64,000 bases of DNA, from the NCBI RefSeq assembly GCF_013085465.1, contig NZ_CP049838.1, positions 806,001-870,000 on the forward strand, written 5' to 3'. Shown here piece by piece: positions 1 through 15,130 of the stretch. Below the pieces are notes generated by a model. The model searched no databases. It was given only the letters and a program-made list of their open reading frames with translations, and was not told the DNA's origin. Within the stretch, counting starts at the first letter, position 1, and each line of letters begins with the position of its first letter. Made by a program: the position numbers and the translations under genes. The stretch comes from Streptomyces asoensis. GTDB lineage: Bacteria > Actinomycetota > Actinomycetes > Streptomycetales > Streptomycetaceae.

Positions 1-478
<478 letters not shown>

Positions 479-482
<4 letters not shown>

Positions 483-949
483 GACTCCTCGGCCTCCTCG
501 TGCAGGTTGACGGCGAGCGCGCGCAGGGCCGGGAGCGCCGCGCGCAGGGCCTCCCGGTCGGCGGGGTCGAGGCGGGCGACGTGCCGGCCGACGAGCGCGG
601 CGCGCCGCTCCCGCCACGCCCGCAGCCGGGCCTCGGCCGCCTCGGTGAGCAGCAGTCGGGCGACGCGCCGGTCGGCGGGGTCGGTCTCGCGGACCAGGTA
701 GCCGTCCTTGACCAGCTGGTTGACGAGGGTCGAGACGGAGTTGCCCGCCAGGTACAGCTCCCTGGCCGCGTCCGAGACGCCGATGCCGGGCCGCGTCTCG
801 ACCAGGCGCAGCAGCTCGACCTCGGCACCGCGCAGCCGCGGCACGGTCAGACCGGCCCGCAGCCGCCGCCTGAGCAGCCGCTGGACGCCGACGAGCGCGT
901 CGGCGAGCTCTTCCGGGAACGTCTCCTGGTCCCACCGTTCCTGCTCCAC
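479..949 (-). CDS. MarR family transcriptional regulator
   Basis: A 156-residue winged-helix repressor of the MarR type. The core ELLRLVETRPGIGVSDAARE, a recognition helix around GNSVSTLVNQLVKDGY and a wing with ETDPADRRVARLLLTE are all visible. The start is GTG at 949. The GAGG of an upstream perfect inverted repeat sits about 12 nt before it, so repressor binding there would block both transcription and ribosome loading. The gene leads a two-gene operon with an ABC ATPase (4-bp overlap), the usual arrangement for a ligand-responsive repressor of an exporter. The ligand is unknown. Confidence 0.88.
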
Positions 950-957
950 GGGGACGA

Positions 958-982
958 GATTACCTCTGTGTCAGAGGTAATC
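958..982. promoter_or_regulatory. MarR operator, perfect 11-bp inverted repeat
   Basis: Arms GATTACCTCTG (958-968) and CAGAGGTAATC (972-982) are exact reverse complements around a 3-nt spacer TGT. The site lies 9 to 33 nt upstream of the marR GTG start and includes its likely Shine-Dalgarno sequence. MarR repressors normally bind such palindromes, so autoregulation of the marR-ABC operon is the natural inference. Confidence 0.75.
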
Positions 983-1056
983 GACCCAAGGAAGAGTCAA
1001 GGGTGAGAGCCGAGGGTGAGAGTCAAGGAGCGGCACGGAACAAATAGGGAGAAACT

Positions 1057-1082
1057 GTTTCAAGAGGCTCAATGGCGGGCAT
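1057..1082 (+). promoter_or_regulatory. Possible sigma-B-type promoter upstream of sigma factor gene
   Basis: GTTT (1057-1060), a 16-nt spacer and GGGCAT (1077-1082) resemble the Streptomyces sigma-B-type consensus GNNT-N14-16-GGGTA(C/T), with one mismatch in the -10. It lies 144 nt upstream of the sigma factor start. The mismatch keeps confidence low. Confidence 0.25.
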
Positions 1083-1225
1083 TCGGACAAGAGTGCTTCG
1101 GACAGGAGGCACGTCCGTGGGATCCCGCCGTGCGGTCGGTCCCGGGTGTTCTCCCGTCAGCCCGAGTGCGCGGTTCCCACGGTGCCCGGCCCTCCATCGG
1201 CATCCTTCTGAGGAAGGCGCGCGTG

Positions 1226-2017
1226 ATGCGTAGCACCGTCAGAACGAAGCAGCACCCCCACGACGACGCGCCGGACACCGGCGAGTCCTTCGTGCGGCTC
1301 ACCGGTCTGCCCGACGGGCCGGAGCGCCAGGCGCTCAAGGACGAGCTGGTGCGCCTGTGGCTGCCCATGGCCGAACGTATCGCCGTCCGGTTCCGGGGGC
1401 GCGGCGAGAACCTCGAGGACCTGTACCAGGTCGCCGCCCTGGGACTCGTCAAGGCCGTCGACCACTACGACCCGGAACGCGGTCGCGCCTTCGAGGCGTA
1501 CGCGGTCCCGACGATCACCGGTGAGATCAAGCGGCACTTCCGCGACCACATGTGGACGCTGCACGTGCCTCGCCGGGTCCAGGACCTGCGCAACCGGGTA
1601 CGGAGCGCCGCGAAGGAGCTGTCGCAGACGACTCCGGGGCGCCCGCCCACCGTCGCCGAGATCGCCGCGTACGCGCAGCTCACCGAGGACGAGGTGCGCA
1701 CCGGCACGGAGGCGCTGGAGTGCTTCTCCGCGCTGTCGCTGGAGGCGGAGCTGCCCGGCACCGACGGCTACGCGCTCGAGGACGCCCTGGGCGACCCCGA
1801 TCCCGGTTACGACGCCGTCGTCGACCGGGTGGCCGTGGCGCCCTGTCTGCGGGCCCTGCCGGAGCGCGAACGGACGATCCTGTACATGCGGTTCTTCGCG
1901 GGCATGACCCAGAGCCGGATCGCCGAACAGCTGGGCATCTCGCAGATGCATGTCTCACGCCTGCTCAGTGGCTGCTTCGCGCGGCTGCGCGAGGAGATCG
2001 CCGCCGACGCGGACTGA
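1226..2017 (+). CDS. RNA polymerase sigma factor, SigB/SigF/SigG subfamily
   Basis: A 263-residue group 3 sigma factor of the stress/sporulation type. Region 2 reads LEDLYQVAALGLVKAVDHYD followed by AYAVPTITGEIKRHFRD; region 3 is VPRRVQDLRNRVR; the region 4 helix-turn-helix is MTQSRIAEQLGISQMHVSRLL. ATG 1226 is chosen because AGGAAGG ends 8 nt upstream; the open frame extends further 5' but lacks homologous character. Such factors direct core polymerase to GNNT/GGGTA promoters and are held by RsbW-type anti-sigma kinases, several of which are encoded in this window. It closely resembles the sigma factor at 40057-40875, so the two look like paralogues. No anti-sigma gene is directly adjacent. 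Confidence 0.93.
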   Translation: MRSTVRTKQHPHDDAPDTGESFVRLTGLPDGPERQALKDELVRLWLPMAERIAVRFRGRGENLEDLYQVAALGLVKAVDHYDPERGRAFEAYAVPTITGEIKRHFRDHMWTLHVPRRVQDLRNRVRSAAKELSQTTPGRPPTVAEIAAYAQLTEDEVRTGTEALECFSALSLEAELPGTDGYALEDALGDPDPGYDAVVDRVAVAPCLRALPERERTILYMRFFAGMTQSRIAEQLGISQMHVSRLLSGCFARLREEIAADAD

Positions 2018-2247
2018 CTCTCGCCCCGAGGGGCCTCACCCCAAGGATCCAACGGCGGCGCGCCGGAAATCCTGGTGGGGCCGTCGTGGAGCGCCAAGAT
2101 CCGGGCCGTTTCATCAGTCGTTCCCTGCGGTACTCGTGCCACCGCTCCATCGTGTCGGCGGGTCGCTCGGCAGGCGGCCGGGACGGTTCCGGCCGGACAC
2201 TGGTGGTAGCCCCGCCCGCCGGCCGAGAGACCAGGAACGCGAGTGCC

Positions 2248-3051
2248 ATGAACCGTCGCCCGACATCCGCCCCCGGTACGCGGGGATCCGTCTCCACGCA
2301 CTCCGTGTTCGGTGCGCCCTGCTGGGTGAGCCTGACCAGCCGCGATCTGGATGCCACGCAGAAGTTCTACGGGGCCGTCCTGGGCTGGGAGTGGCGCCGG
2401 GGCGTGCTCGGCGACCACTTCAGGACGGCGCTGGTCGGCAGCGTCCCGGTCGCCGGTGTGGCCGCCGTCGCCTCGATGTGGCAGATGGCGGTCGCCTGGA
2501 CGCCGTACTTCGCCGTCCCCAGCGCGGACGACGCCGCCTCCCGGACCCGGGAACGCGGCGGGACGGTGGCCGTGGGCCCGATCTCGCTGCCGCCGGGCCG
2601 TGCGGCACTGCTGGCCGACCGGGACGGCGCGACCTTCGGTGTCTGGGAGGGCGAGCTGCTCGGCAACTGGGAGGCCTGGCGGCAGGACGCGCCCGCCTTC
2701 ATCAGGCTCCACACCCGCGACGCCTTCGACTCCGCCATCTTCTACGGCGAGATCCTCGACTGGGCCACGGACCACCCCGGCTGCGTCGAGGTCCACTACG
2801 AGCGCGGCGAGGTCGTGCTGCGCAGCCGGGGCGATGTCGTCGCCCGGATCGAGTCGGGCGCGCTGGAGGCGGCGCCCGACCCCACGATCCGTCCGCACTG
2901 GCAGATCCACTTCGCCGTCGCGGACGTGACGGCCTGTGCCCGGGCGGCCGAGAAACACGGCGGCAGCGTGCTGATCGAGACCGCCCACGAGGCCGTGCTG
3001 CGCGACCCGGACGGCGCCCAGTTCACGGTGACCTCGAGCCGGGGGCGCTGA
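2248..3051 (+). CDS. VOC family protein with two glyoxalase-fold domains
   Basis: A 267-residue protein made of two vicinal-oxygen-chelate modules, about residues 20-140 ([25 protein letters not shown]) and 155-265 ([22 protein letters not shown]). This tandem form is common in Streptomyces and is often annotated as a glyoxalase or hydroxylase; the reaction cannot be told from sequence. ATG 2248 has AGGA about 11 nt upstream and precedes the first conserved strand. It converges on glgX, and the two share a hairpin terminator. Confidence 0.82.
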   Translation: MNRRPTSAPGTRGSVSTHSVFGAPCWVSLTSRDLDATQKFYGAVLGWEWRRGVLGDHFRTALVGSVPVAGVAAVASMWQMAVAWTPYFAVPSADDAASRTRERGGTVAVGPISLPPGRAALLADRDGATFGVWEGELLGNWEAWRQDAPAFIRLHTRDAFDSAIFYGEILDWATDHPGCVEVHYERGEVVLRSRGDVVARIESGALEAAPDPTIRPHWQIHFAVADVTACARAAEKHGGSVLIETAHEAVLRDPDGAQFTVTSSRGR

Positions 3052-3061
3052 GCGCCCCCGG
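3039..3061. terminator. Bidirectional hairpin between convergent genes
   Basis: CCGGGGGCGCT (3039-3049) and AGCGCCCCCGG (3051-3061) are exact reverse complements. The hairpin spans the stop codon of the VOC gene and ends just before the glgX stop, so it could terminate both transcripts. No T-tract is present, as is usual in Streptomyces. Confidence 0.6.
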
Positions 3062-3063
3062 TC

Positions 3064-5243
<2,180 letters not shown>

Positions 5244-5247
<4 letters not shown>

Positions 5248-5756
5248 CGAGCGGCCTCCAGGACGCCGTGTGCCTCGCCCGCCGGGGCGGCCAGGGCCGC
5301 CACCGGCAGTTCGCGGGGCACTTGACGCACCTCGCGCAGGCTCGGCGCGGGCGCGGTCGGCACCAGCGGGACCCGTTCGCCGGAGCGGGCCCGCTGGGAG
5401 AACCAGATCACCTGGCTTCCGGTGCCGGTGGCGCAGCACCCCCAGCCGTCGCTCATCACGGCGATGCGCTCCAGACAGGCTCGCAGGTCCTGGTCGGGAC
5501 GCAGCCCGTGGTCCTGACCCCCGATGGCCGTGATCAGGTGTTGTCCGTTCCACCACATCTCGATCGAGGTGTGCTTGTCCGTGGCGTGCTCGTCGATCGC
5601 GGTCAGCAGCATCTCGGCGCCGCGGCAGACGGTCTCGACGTGTGTCTCGAGCTCCCAGTAGGACAGATGGGCGGCCAATATGCGCCTGACCTGTCCGACC
5701 CGTTCCGGACAGACGTCCACATCGAGGTGGTAGTAGCAGGGGACTGCTGTCTTCAT
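5244..5756 (-). CDS. Degenerate RsbW/HATPase-like protein coupled to glgX
   Basis: A 170-residue protein whose layout resembles small anti-sigma-type ATPases (LSYWELETHVETVCRGAEMLLTAIDEHAT, then MSDGWGCCATGTGSQVIWFSQR). The N-box position reads EMLLTAIDEH, with Thr where the Mg-ATP-binding Asn normally sits, and the glycine box is GCCATGTGS instead of a canonical GxGL motif. It may therefore be a non-kinase relative that only binds a partner. ATG 5756 has GAGGAG upstream. The last codon overlaps the glgX start by 4 bp, tying the protein to glycogen debranching. The family call is an inference from layout. Confidence 0.6.
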
Positions 5757-5824
5757 CGTCGTTCGCTCCTCACCGGCGAGGCTCCCACTCCTGCTCGGCC
5801 CGACGGGCCAGAGTTCCCCAATAC

Positions 5825-5847
5825 GAAGCGTGAGCGGTAATCGCTTC
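5825..5847. repeat. Inverted repeat in the divergent glgX/glgE-side control region
   Basis: GAAGCG (5825-5830) pairs with CGCTTC (5842-5847), and an inner AGCG/CGCT pair lies at 5833-5836 and 5842-5845. It is in the 297-bp region (5757-6053) separating the glgX pair from the DUF5133/glgE genes. It could be a regulator site but matches no consensus known to me, and short GC-rich repeats arise by chance. Nothing else clear was seen in this region. Confidence 0.3.
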
Positions 5848-6053
5848 AGAGTCACAACCACAGTGGGGCTGCTACGCCATTCGTGCAACACGAGCACACC
5901 ACAACCAAGATCCAACAGGACGTTGGGTGATGCGCCGTGCACCATAAGTGAAGGCCTCACAAGGTCGGACACTTCGCGCCTCCGCGCAACGGGCCGACCC
6001 GGCCGCCTCGAGCGACCTCCCCTTGCTTGAACTCCCGGAAGGTGCACAGCGCG

Positions 6054-6353
6054 ATGCTGCAACCAGCGAAGACAGAAGTCGCCAGGACCTTGCGCAATTA
6101 CCGGGCCTGGGAGCGGGACATGCTGGCGCGACCCGACGACCGCACGGCGCGGGCCGCGTTCGAGGACTGCGGCTACACCCTCTGCGTGCTGATGGGCAAG
6201 CGCTGCGCACGGGAGGCCGCGGACGCCGCCGACCAGTATCTGCGGGCCGGTGTGGACGCCCTCCACCGGGAGCGCTGGGGCCTGAGCCGGAGAAACGGCG
6301 TCGCGCGGCTCTCCGTGACGCGGCCCCTCCCCTGCCTGCCCGCGGAGACGTAG
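6054..6353 (+). CDS. DUF5133 domain-containing protein
   Basis: A 99-residue protein with the DUF5133 pattern: N-terminal MLQP, an amphipathic helix (VARTLRNYRAWERDML), then DCGYTLCVLMGKRCAREAADAADQYL. A clear relative at 39759-40013 carries ARDLAYTLCVSTGTRDVRHALETAHQWL. ATG 6054 is chosen because the family normally begins with ML.P; GGAAGG lies 11 nt upstream. Members are small, soluble and of unknown function. Here one sits between the glgX and glgE transcription units and the other next to a stress sigma factor, which suggests a role in the stress/glucan programme but does not show one. Confidence 0.72.
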   Translation: MLQPAKTEVARTLRNYRAWERDMLARPDDRTARAAFEDCGYTLCVLMGKRCAREAADAADQYLRAGVDALHRERWGLSRRNGVARLSVTRPLPCLPAET

Positions 6354-6428
6354 CGCTCCACGCAGGTGCAGTCCGTTCGCCCAACACCGGGCGGACGAAG
6401 CCATTTTCGAGCTAGCGGAGGTGCAAGG

Positions 6429-8384
<1,956 letters not shown>

Positions 8385-8416
8385 CCCGCACCGCCGATCG
8401 GAGGCCCCAGACCGCC

Positions 8417-10153
<1,737 letters not shown>

Positions 10154-10181
10154 GCGAGCGCCGGGGAAAGGATGGGTCACC

Positions 10182-11543
10182 GTGACGAAGACCGCACCCC
10201 TGCGACCGAACAGCGCGAGCGGCGTCCGCTCCGTCGGGCCGCTCGCCGCGCTGCTGTGCGAGTGGCTGCCGCGGCAGCGCTGGTTCGCCGGCAAGGACCG
10301 GCCCCTCACCGACCTGCGCATGCTGTCGATGACCGAGCTGTACCCGGGCTGTCTGCATCTGCTCGTGCACGCCGATCAGTCGGGCGTCCCGACTCCCGGG
10401 GGCACCCCCCCGGCCGGCGACTGCTATCAGCTGCTCCTGGGCCTCCAGGAACACCTGTCGCCGCGCCTGGGACGGGCACTGATCGGCAGGGTGGAGGACG
10501 GGCCACTGGCCGGTCTGACGGTCCATGACGCGCTTCAGGACCCCCGGTCGGCGCATCTGCTCCTGGAGCGGATGAGGCACCCCGGCACGCTGGGCCCGCT
10601 GTGCTTCGAGTCCGACCCGTCCGTGTCGCTGCCCGCCGGGCTCGCCCCCCGGCTGCTGGAGGCCGAGCAGTCCAACACCTCGCTGGTGTACGGGGACGCG
10701 CTCATCCTGAAGATCTTCCGGCGTATCCAGCCCGGGGTGAACCCCGATCTGGAGGTACCGGTCGCGCTGGCCGGGCAGGGGTGCGGGCGGGTGCCCGCAC
10801 CCGTGGCCTGGTTCCGCACGACACATCCGCAGGAGGCGACCCTCGGCGTGCTCCAGCCGTTCCTGCCCGACGCGTCGGACGGCTGGACGCTGGCTCTGCG
10901 GGCCCTCGCCCGCGGGGAGGACTTCACGGCGGAGGCCGAGGAACTGGGGCGGGCCACGGCGGACGTCCACCTCGCGCTGGCCGCGGCGCTGCCGGCCGGT
11001 CCGGACGCCGAGGACGGGCGGACGGCGGCGGCGATGACCGAGCGGCTGGAGGCGGCCGCGCACCACGTGCCGGCGCTGCGCCCGTTCGTGCCGGGCCTCA
11101 CCACCGCCTTCGGCGCGCTCTCCGTGTGCGACGCCGGCCCGCCCGCCCAGCGCATCCACGGGGACCTGCACCTCGGGCAGGTCCTGCGCGCCGGACGCGA
11201 CTGGTTCGTCATCGACTTCGAGGGCGAACCGTCCCGTCCGCTGGCCGAGCGCCGCAGTGCCCACTCCCCGGTCCGGGACATCGCCGGGATGCTGCGCTCG
11301 TTCGACTACGCCGCCCGCCAGCGCCGTCCGTGGCGGCCCGAGTGGGCGCGCCGCTGCCGGGAGGCATACTGCGCCGGCTACGCGGCCCGCGCGGGCTGGG
11401 ACCCCCGCAAGAAGCATGCCCTGCTGCGTGCCTACGAGACGGACCGAGCCGTGTACGAAGTGCTGTACGAGGCCCGTAACCGTCCCGACTGGCTGCCCGT
11501 ACCCATGGCGGCGATCGAACGACTCGCCGTCCGAGGAGGCTGA
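10182..11543 (+). CDS. pep2: Maltokinase Pep2
   Basis: A 453-residue aminoglycoside-phosphotransferase-fold kinase that phosphorylates maltose to maltose-1-phosphate, the GlgE donor. RWFAGKDRPLTDLRM near the N terminus, IHGDLHLGQVLRAGRDWFVIDFEGEPSRPLAERR (catalytic HGDxHxxQ and metal-binding IDFE) and SPVRDIAGMLRSFDYAA are characteristic. The start is GTG 10182, 28 nt after treS, with GGAAAGG upstream. It lies between treS and glgB, the expected order. Confidence 0.94.
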   Translation: MTKTAPLRPNSASGVRSVGPLAALLCEWLPRQRWFAGKDRPLTDLRMLSMTELYPGCLHLLVHADQSGVPTPGGTPPAGDCYQLLLGLQEHLSPRLGRALIGRVEDGPLAGLTVHDALQDPRSAHLLLERMRHPGTLGPLCFESDPSVSLPAGLAPRLLEAEQSNTSLVYGDALILKIFRRIQPGVNPDLEVPVALAGQGCGRVPAPVAWFRTTHPQEATLGVLQPFLPDASDGWTLALRALARGEDFTAEAEELGRATADVHLALAAALPAGPDAEDGRTAAAMTERLEAAAHHVPALRPFVPGLTTAFGALSVCDAGPPAQRIHGDLHLGQVLRAGRDWFVIDFEGEPSRPLAERRSAHSPVRDIAGMLRSFDYAARQRRPWRPEWARRCREAYCAGYAARAGWDPRKKHALLRAYETDRAVYEVLYEARNRPDWLPVPMAAIERLAVRGG

Positions 11544-11548
11544 CCCCT

Positions 11549-13753
11549 GTGGCCCTGCGTGACACCTCTCCGCCCGAGTCGGCCGGTCCCCGCGCGCGCA
11601 CGGCGCCCGCGCTCGATCCGGCCGACCGTGGGCGCCTGCTCTCGGGCGCCCACCACGATCCGCACGCCCTGCTGGGCGCGCACCCGGTACCGGGCGGGAT
11701 CGTCTTTCGGGCGTTGCGGCCCTTCGCGGACGCCGTGAGTGTCGTGATCGACGGCGATCCGACCCCGCTGGTCTCGGAGGGCGACGGTCTCTTCTCCGCC
11801 GTCCTGCCGCTCGACGCGGTGCCCGCGTACACGCTGCTGGTGTCGTACGAGGGCGCCGAGCACAAGGTGGACGACCCCTACCGTTTTCTGCCGGCCCTCG
11901 GCGACCTGGATCTGCATCTCATCCGTGAGGGGCGGCACGAGGAGCTGTGGAAGGCGCTCGGCGCGGAGCCCATGGCCCACCAGGGCGTGATCGGCACCCG
12001 GTTCACGGTGTGGGCGCCGAACGCCCAGGGGGTGCGCGTCGCCGGGGACTTCTGTTTCTGGGACGGGACCGCCTTCCCGATGCGGTCCCTCGGTTCGTCC
12101 GGGGTGTGGGAGCTGTTCCTGCCCGGGATCGGCGAGGGCGCCCGGTACAAGTTCGAGATCACCTCGCGTCACGGCCACCGCTTCCTCAAGGCCGACCCGA
12201 TGGCCCGGCGCGCGGAGGTGCCGCCGGACACCGCCTCGATCGTGCACGCCTCGCGCTACGAGTGGGCGGACGAGGAGTGGATGGCGCACCGGGGCGACAT
12301 CCCCGTGCATGTGGCGCCGTTCTCCGTCTACGAGGTCCATCTGCCCTCCTGGCGTCCGGGACTGACGTACCGTCAACTCGCCGAGGAGCTGCCGCCGTAC
12401 GTCAGCGACCTCGGCTTCACGCATGTGGAGTTCATGCCGGTCGCCCAGCATCCATTCTCGGGTTCCTGGGGCTACCAGGTCACCGGGTTCTACGCGCCGG
12501 CCTCGCGTCTGGGCACGCCCGACGACCTCAAGTTCCTGGTGGACGCCCTGCACCGGGCCGGGATCGGGGTGATCGTGGACTGGGTGCCGGCGCACTTCCC
12601 CAAGGACGATTGGGCGCTGGGCCGGTTCGACGGGGACCCGCTGTACGAGCCGGGCGACTCGCGGCGGGCCGAGCATCCGGACTGGGGGACGTACGAGTTC
12701 GACTTCGGGCGCGTCGAGGTGCGCAACTTCCTCGTGGCGAACGCCACTTACTGGTGCGAGGAGTTCCACGTCGACGGGCTGCGGGTGGACGCCGTCGCCT
12801 CCATGCTCTACCTCGACTACTCGCGGGACTCCGGACAGTGGTCGCCCAACGTGTTCGGCGGCCGGGAGGACCTGGACGCGATGGCGTTCCTCCAGGAGAT
12901 GAACGCGACGGTCTATCGCCGCAACCCGGGGGTGGTGACGATCGCGGAGGAGTCCACCGCGTGGGAAGGGGTGACCCGGCCGACCGACAGCGGCGGTCTG
13001 GGGTTCGGGCTGAAGTGGAACATGGGCTGGATGCACGACTCGCTGGAGTACATCGCCAAGGAGCCGGTGCACCGCAAGTACCACCACAACGAGATGACCT
13101 TCTCGATGGTGTACGCCTGGAGCGAGAACTACGTGCTGCCCATCTCCCACGACGAGGTCGTCCACGGCAAGCAGGCGCTGGTCTCCAAGATGCCCGGCGA
13201 CTGGTGGCAGCGGCGCGCCAACCACCGCGCGTACCTGGGGTTCATGTGGGCCCACCCCGGCAAGCAACTCCTCTTCATGGGGCAGGAGTTCGCCCAGGGC
13301 GCCGAGTGGTCCGAGGCCCACGGCCCCGAGTGGTGGCTGCTGGACCCGGGGTACGCGTCCGCGGGCGATCACCGGGGGGTGCGGGACCTGGTGCGTGATC
13401 TCAACACGGTCTACCGGGCCACCCCGGCCCTGTGGGAGCGGGACACCGATCCCGGCGGTTTCCGATGGGTGGTCGGCGACGCCGCGGAGGACAACGTCTT
13501 CGCGTTCCTGCGCCACGACGCCCACGGCGCTCCGCTCCTCGCCGTCAGCAACTTCTCCCCCGTCGTGCGCCACGACTACCGGCTCGCCGTGCCCGACGGG
13601 GTGCCGGCCTGGCGCGAGCTGCTCAACACCGACGCCGAGTGCTACGGCGGCAGCGGCGTCGTCCACCCCGCCCCCGTCGTGGCGCGGGACGGGGGGATCG
13701 CTCTCACACTGCCGCCCCTGGCCACGGTGTGGCTGGCGCCGTCGTCCGTGTGA
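11549..13753 (+). CDS. glgB: 1,4-alpha-glucan branching enzyme GlgB
   Basis: A 734-residue GH13_9 enzyme that introduces alpha-1,6 branches into the linear glucan made by GlgE. Two N-terminal CBM48-like modules precede the barrel with VDGLRVDAVASMLYLDYSR (nucleophile Asp near 413), VVTIAEESTAWEGVTRP (Glu) and LPISHDEVVHGKQALVSKMPGDWWQ. Start GTG 11549 is 5 nt after the pep2 stop, with GAGGAGG about 10 nt upstream inside pep2. It closes the glgE-treS-pep2-glgB operon. Confidence 0.96.
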   Translation: MALRDTSPPESAGPRARTAPALDPADRGRLLSGAHHDPHALLGAHPVPGGIVFRALRPFADAVSVVIDGDPTPLVSEGDGLFSAVLPLDAVPAYTLLVSYEGAEHKVDDPYRFLPALGDLDLHLIREGRHEELWKALGAEPMAHQGVIGTRFTVWAPNAQGVRVAGDFCFWDGTAFPMRSLGSSGVWELFLPGIGEGARYKFEITSRHGHRFLKADPMARRAEVPPDTASIVHASRYEWADEEWMAHRGDIPVHVAPFSVYEVHLPSWRPGLTYRQLAEELPPYVSDLGFTHVEFMPVAQHPFSGSWGYQVTGFYAPASRLGTPDDLKFLVDALHRAGIGVIVDWVPAHFPKDDWALGRFDGDPLYEPGDSRRAEHPDWGTYEFDFGRVEVRNFLVANATYWCEEFHVDGLRVDAVASMLYLDYSRDSGQWSPNVFGGREDLDAMAFLQEMNATVYRRNPGVVTIAEESTAWEGVTRPTDSGGLGFGLKWNMGWMHDSLEYIAKEPVHRKYHHNEMTFSMVYAWSENYVLPISHDEVVHGKQALVSKMPGDWWQRRANHRAYLGFMWAHPGKQLLFMGQEFAQGAEWSEAHGPEWWLLDPGYASAGDHRGVRDLVRDLNTVYRATPALWERDTDPGGFRWVVGDAAEDNVFAFLRHDAHGAPLLAVSNFSPVVRHDYRLAVPDGVPAWRELLNTDAECYGGSGVVHPAPVVARDGGIALTLPPLATVWLAPSSV

Positions 13754-13810
13754 ACAGCCCCGGGCGGGGCATTCGGGTGCGTACCACCCGCCAGAGAGAG
13801 GCCGCATCCC

Positions 13811-14899
13811 GTGCGCACCGTCGGAGTGGAGGAAGAACTCCTCCTGGTCGACCCGGAGACCGGGGAGCCCCAGGCCCTGTCCTCGGCCGTCCTCGCCCGC
13901 GCCTCCCGGCGCGGGGCGGAGGAGGACGTCTTCGAGAAGGAACTGCACAGCCAGATGCTCGAGTTCAACACCCACCCGCAGTCGGGCATGGGCGAACTCG
14001 GTGCGGAGATCGTCCGCATACGCGGCGAGGCGGCCCGGCACGCGGGGGAGGCCGGGTGCGCGGTCGCCGCGCTCGCCACGTCCCCGTTGCCGGTGCGCCC
14101 GTCCATCAGCATGAACCGGCGCTACCAGTGGATGGCGGAGCAGTACGGCATCGCGACGCGTGAGCAGCTGGTGTGCGGCTGCCATGTCCATGTGTCCGTC
14201 GACTCGGACGAGGAGGGCGTGGCGGTCGTCGACCGGATCCGGCCCTGGCTGTCGGTGCTGACGGCGCTGAGTGCCAACTCGCCGTTCTGGCAGGGCCGGG
14301 AGACGGACTACAGCAGCTATCGCAGCCGGGTGTGGCAGCGCTGGCCGTCGGCCGGGCCGACCGAGCTGTTCGGATCGGCGGACCGCTACCACCAGCGGGT
14401 GGCGGACATGGTGGCCACCGGCGCGATCCTCGACGAGGGCATGGTCTACTTCGACGCCCGGCTGTCGGCGCGCTATCCGACGGTGGAGGTGCGGGTGGCG
14501 GACGTCTGTCTGCACGCGGACACCGCCCTGCTGATCGCCACGCTGGTCCGCGGCCTCGTCGAGACGGCCGCCCGGGACCGGGAGGCCGGGCGGGAGCCGC
14601 TGGACCACAGCGTGAGCCTGCTCCGGCTGGCCGGCTGGCGGGCCGCCCGCTCGGGGCTCACCGAGGACCTGCTGCACCCCGCGACCATGCGGCGCACGCC
14701 CGCCGAGACGGTCGTACGGGCTCTGCTGGAGCATGTCGAGGACGCGCTGGCGGACAGCGGCGACCTGGAGCGGGCCCGCACGTCCTGCGCCGAACTGCTG
14801 CGGCACGGCAACGGTTCCCATGTCCAGCGCGAGGTGTGGAAGCGCACCGGCAGCCTGCGCGAGGTGGTCACCACCTGCGTGCAGCACACCCAGGCCTGA
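13811..14899 (+). CDS. Carboxylate-amine ligase, YbdK/GCS2 type
   Basis: A 362-residue member of the GCS2 glutamate-cysteine ligase fold. The N-terminal TVGVEEELLLVDPETGEPQ, MLEFNTHPQ and the CGCHVHVSVDSDEEGVAVVDR motif define the YbdK branch. Family members have weak ATP-dependent glutamate-cysteine ligase activity in vitro and the true substrate is uncertain; actinobacteria make mycothiol, not glutathione. GTG 13811 is preceded by AGAGAGAGG. It lies 57 nt after glgB on the same strand and may be read through from that operon. Confidence 0.85.
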   Translation: MRTVGVEEELLLVDPETGEPQALSSAVLARASRRGAEEDVFEKELHSQMLEFNTHPQSGMGELGAEIVRIRGEAARHAGEAGCAVAALATSPLPVRPSISMNRRYQWMAEQYGIATREQLVCGCHVHVSVDSDEEGVAVVDRIRPWLSVLTALSANSPFWQGRETDYSSYRSRVWQRWPSAGPTELFGSADRYHQRVADMVATGAILDEGMVYFDARLSARYPTVEVRVADVCLHADTALLIATLVRGLVETAARDREAGREPLDHSVSLLRLAGWRAARSGLTEDLLHPATMRRTPAETVVRALLEHVEDALADSGDLERARTSCAELLRHGNGSHVQREVWKRTGSLREVVTTCVQHTQA

Positions 14900-15130
14900 G
14901 GCCACCCCCGTACCGCCGCTGACGTGGCTCGTGCTCTCCGAGTCCCCCCGGACCGCCTGCTTCACCGGTGGCGGGCCGTCGGAAGTGCCGGGCGCCGGCA
15001 GGCCGAGATCATCAACGCGGATTACTTATTCGTTCCAGGCCACAACCGGTCCCACCTGGGCTAGATTCGACCACCGTCGATAACGGTTCCCGTCGGCGGA
15101 GTCACAGCCCGTACACCTCAGGAGCAGCGC

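Noticed and set aside
1016..1225. N-terminal extension of the first sigma factor
   Set aside because: The upstream frame lacks family similarity; AGGAAGG is correctly spaced for ATG 1226.
13757..13775. Short GC hairpin after glgB as terminator
   Set aside because: Only a 5-bp stem (GCCCC/GGGGC) and no T-tract; the next gene follows closely on the same strand.
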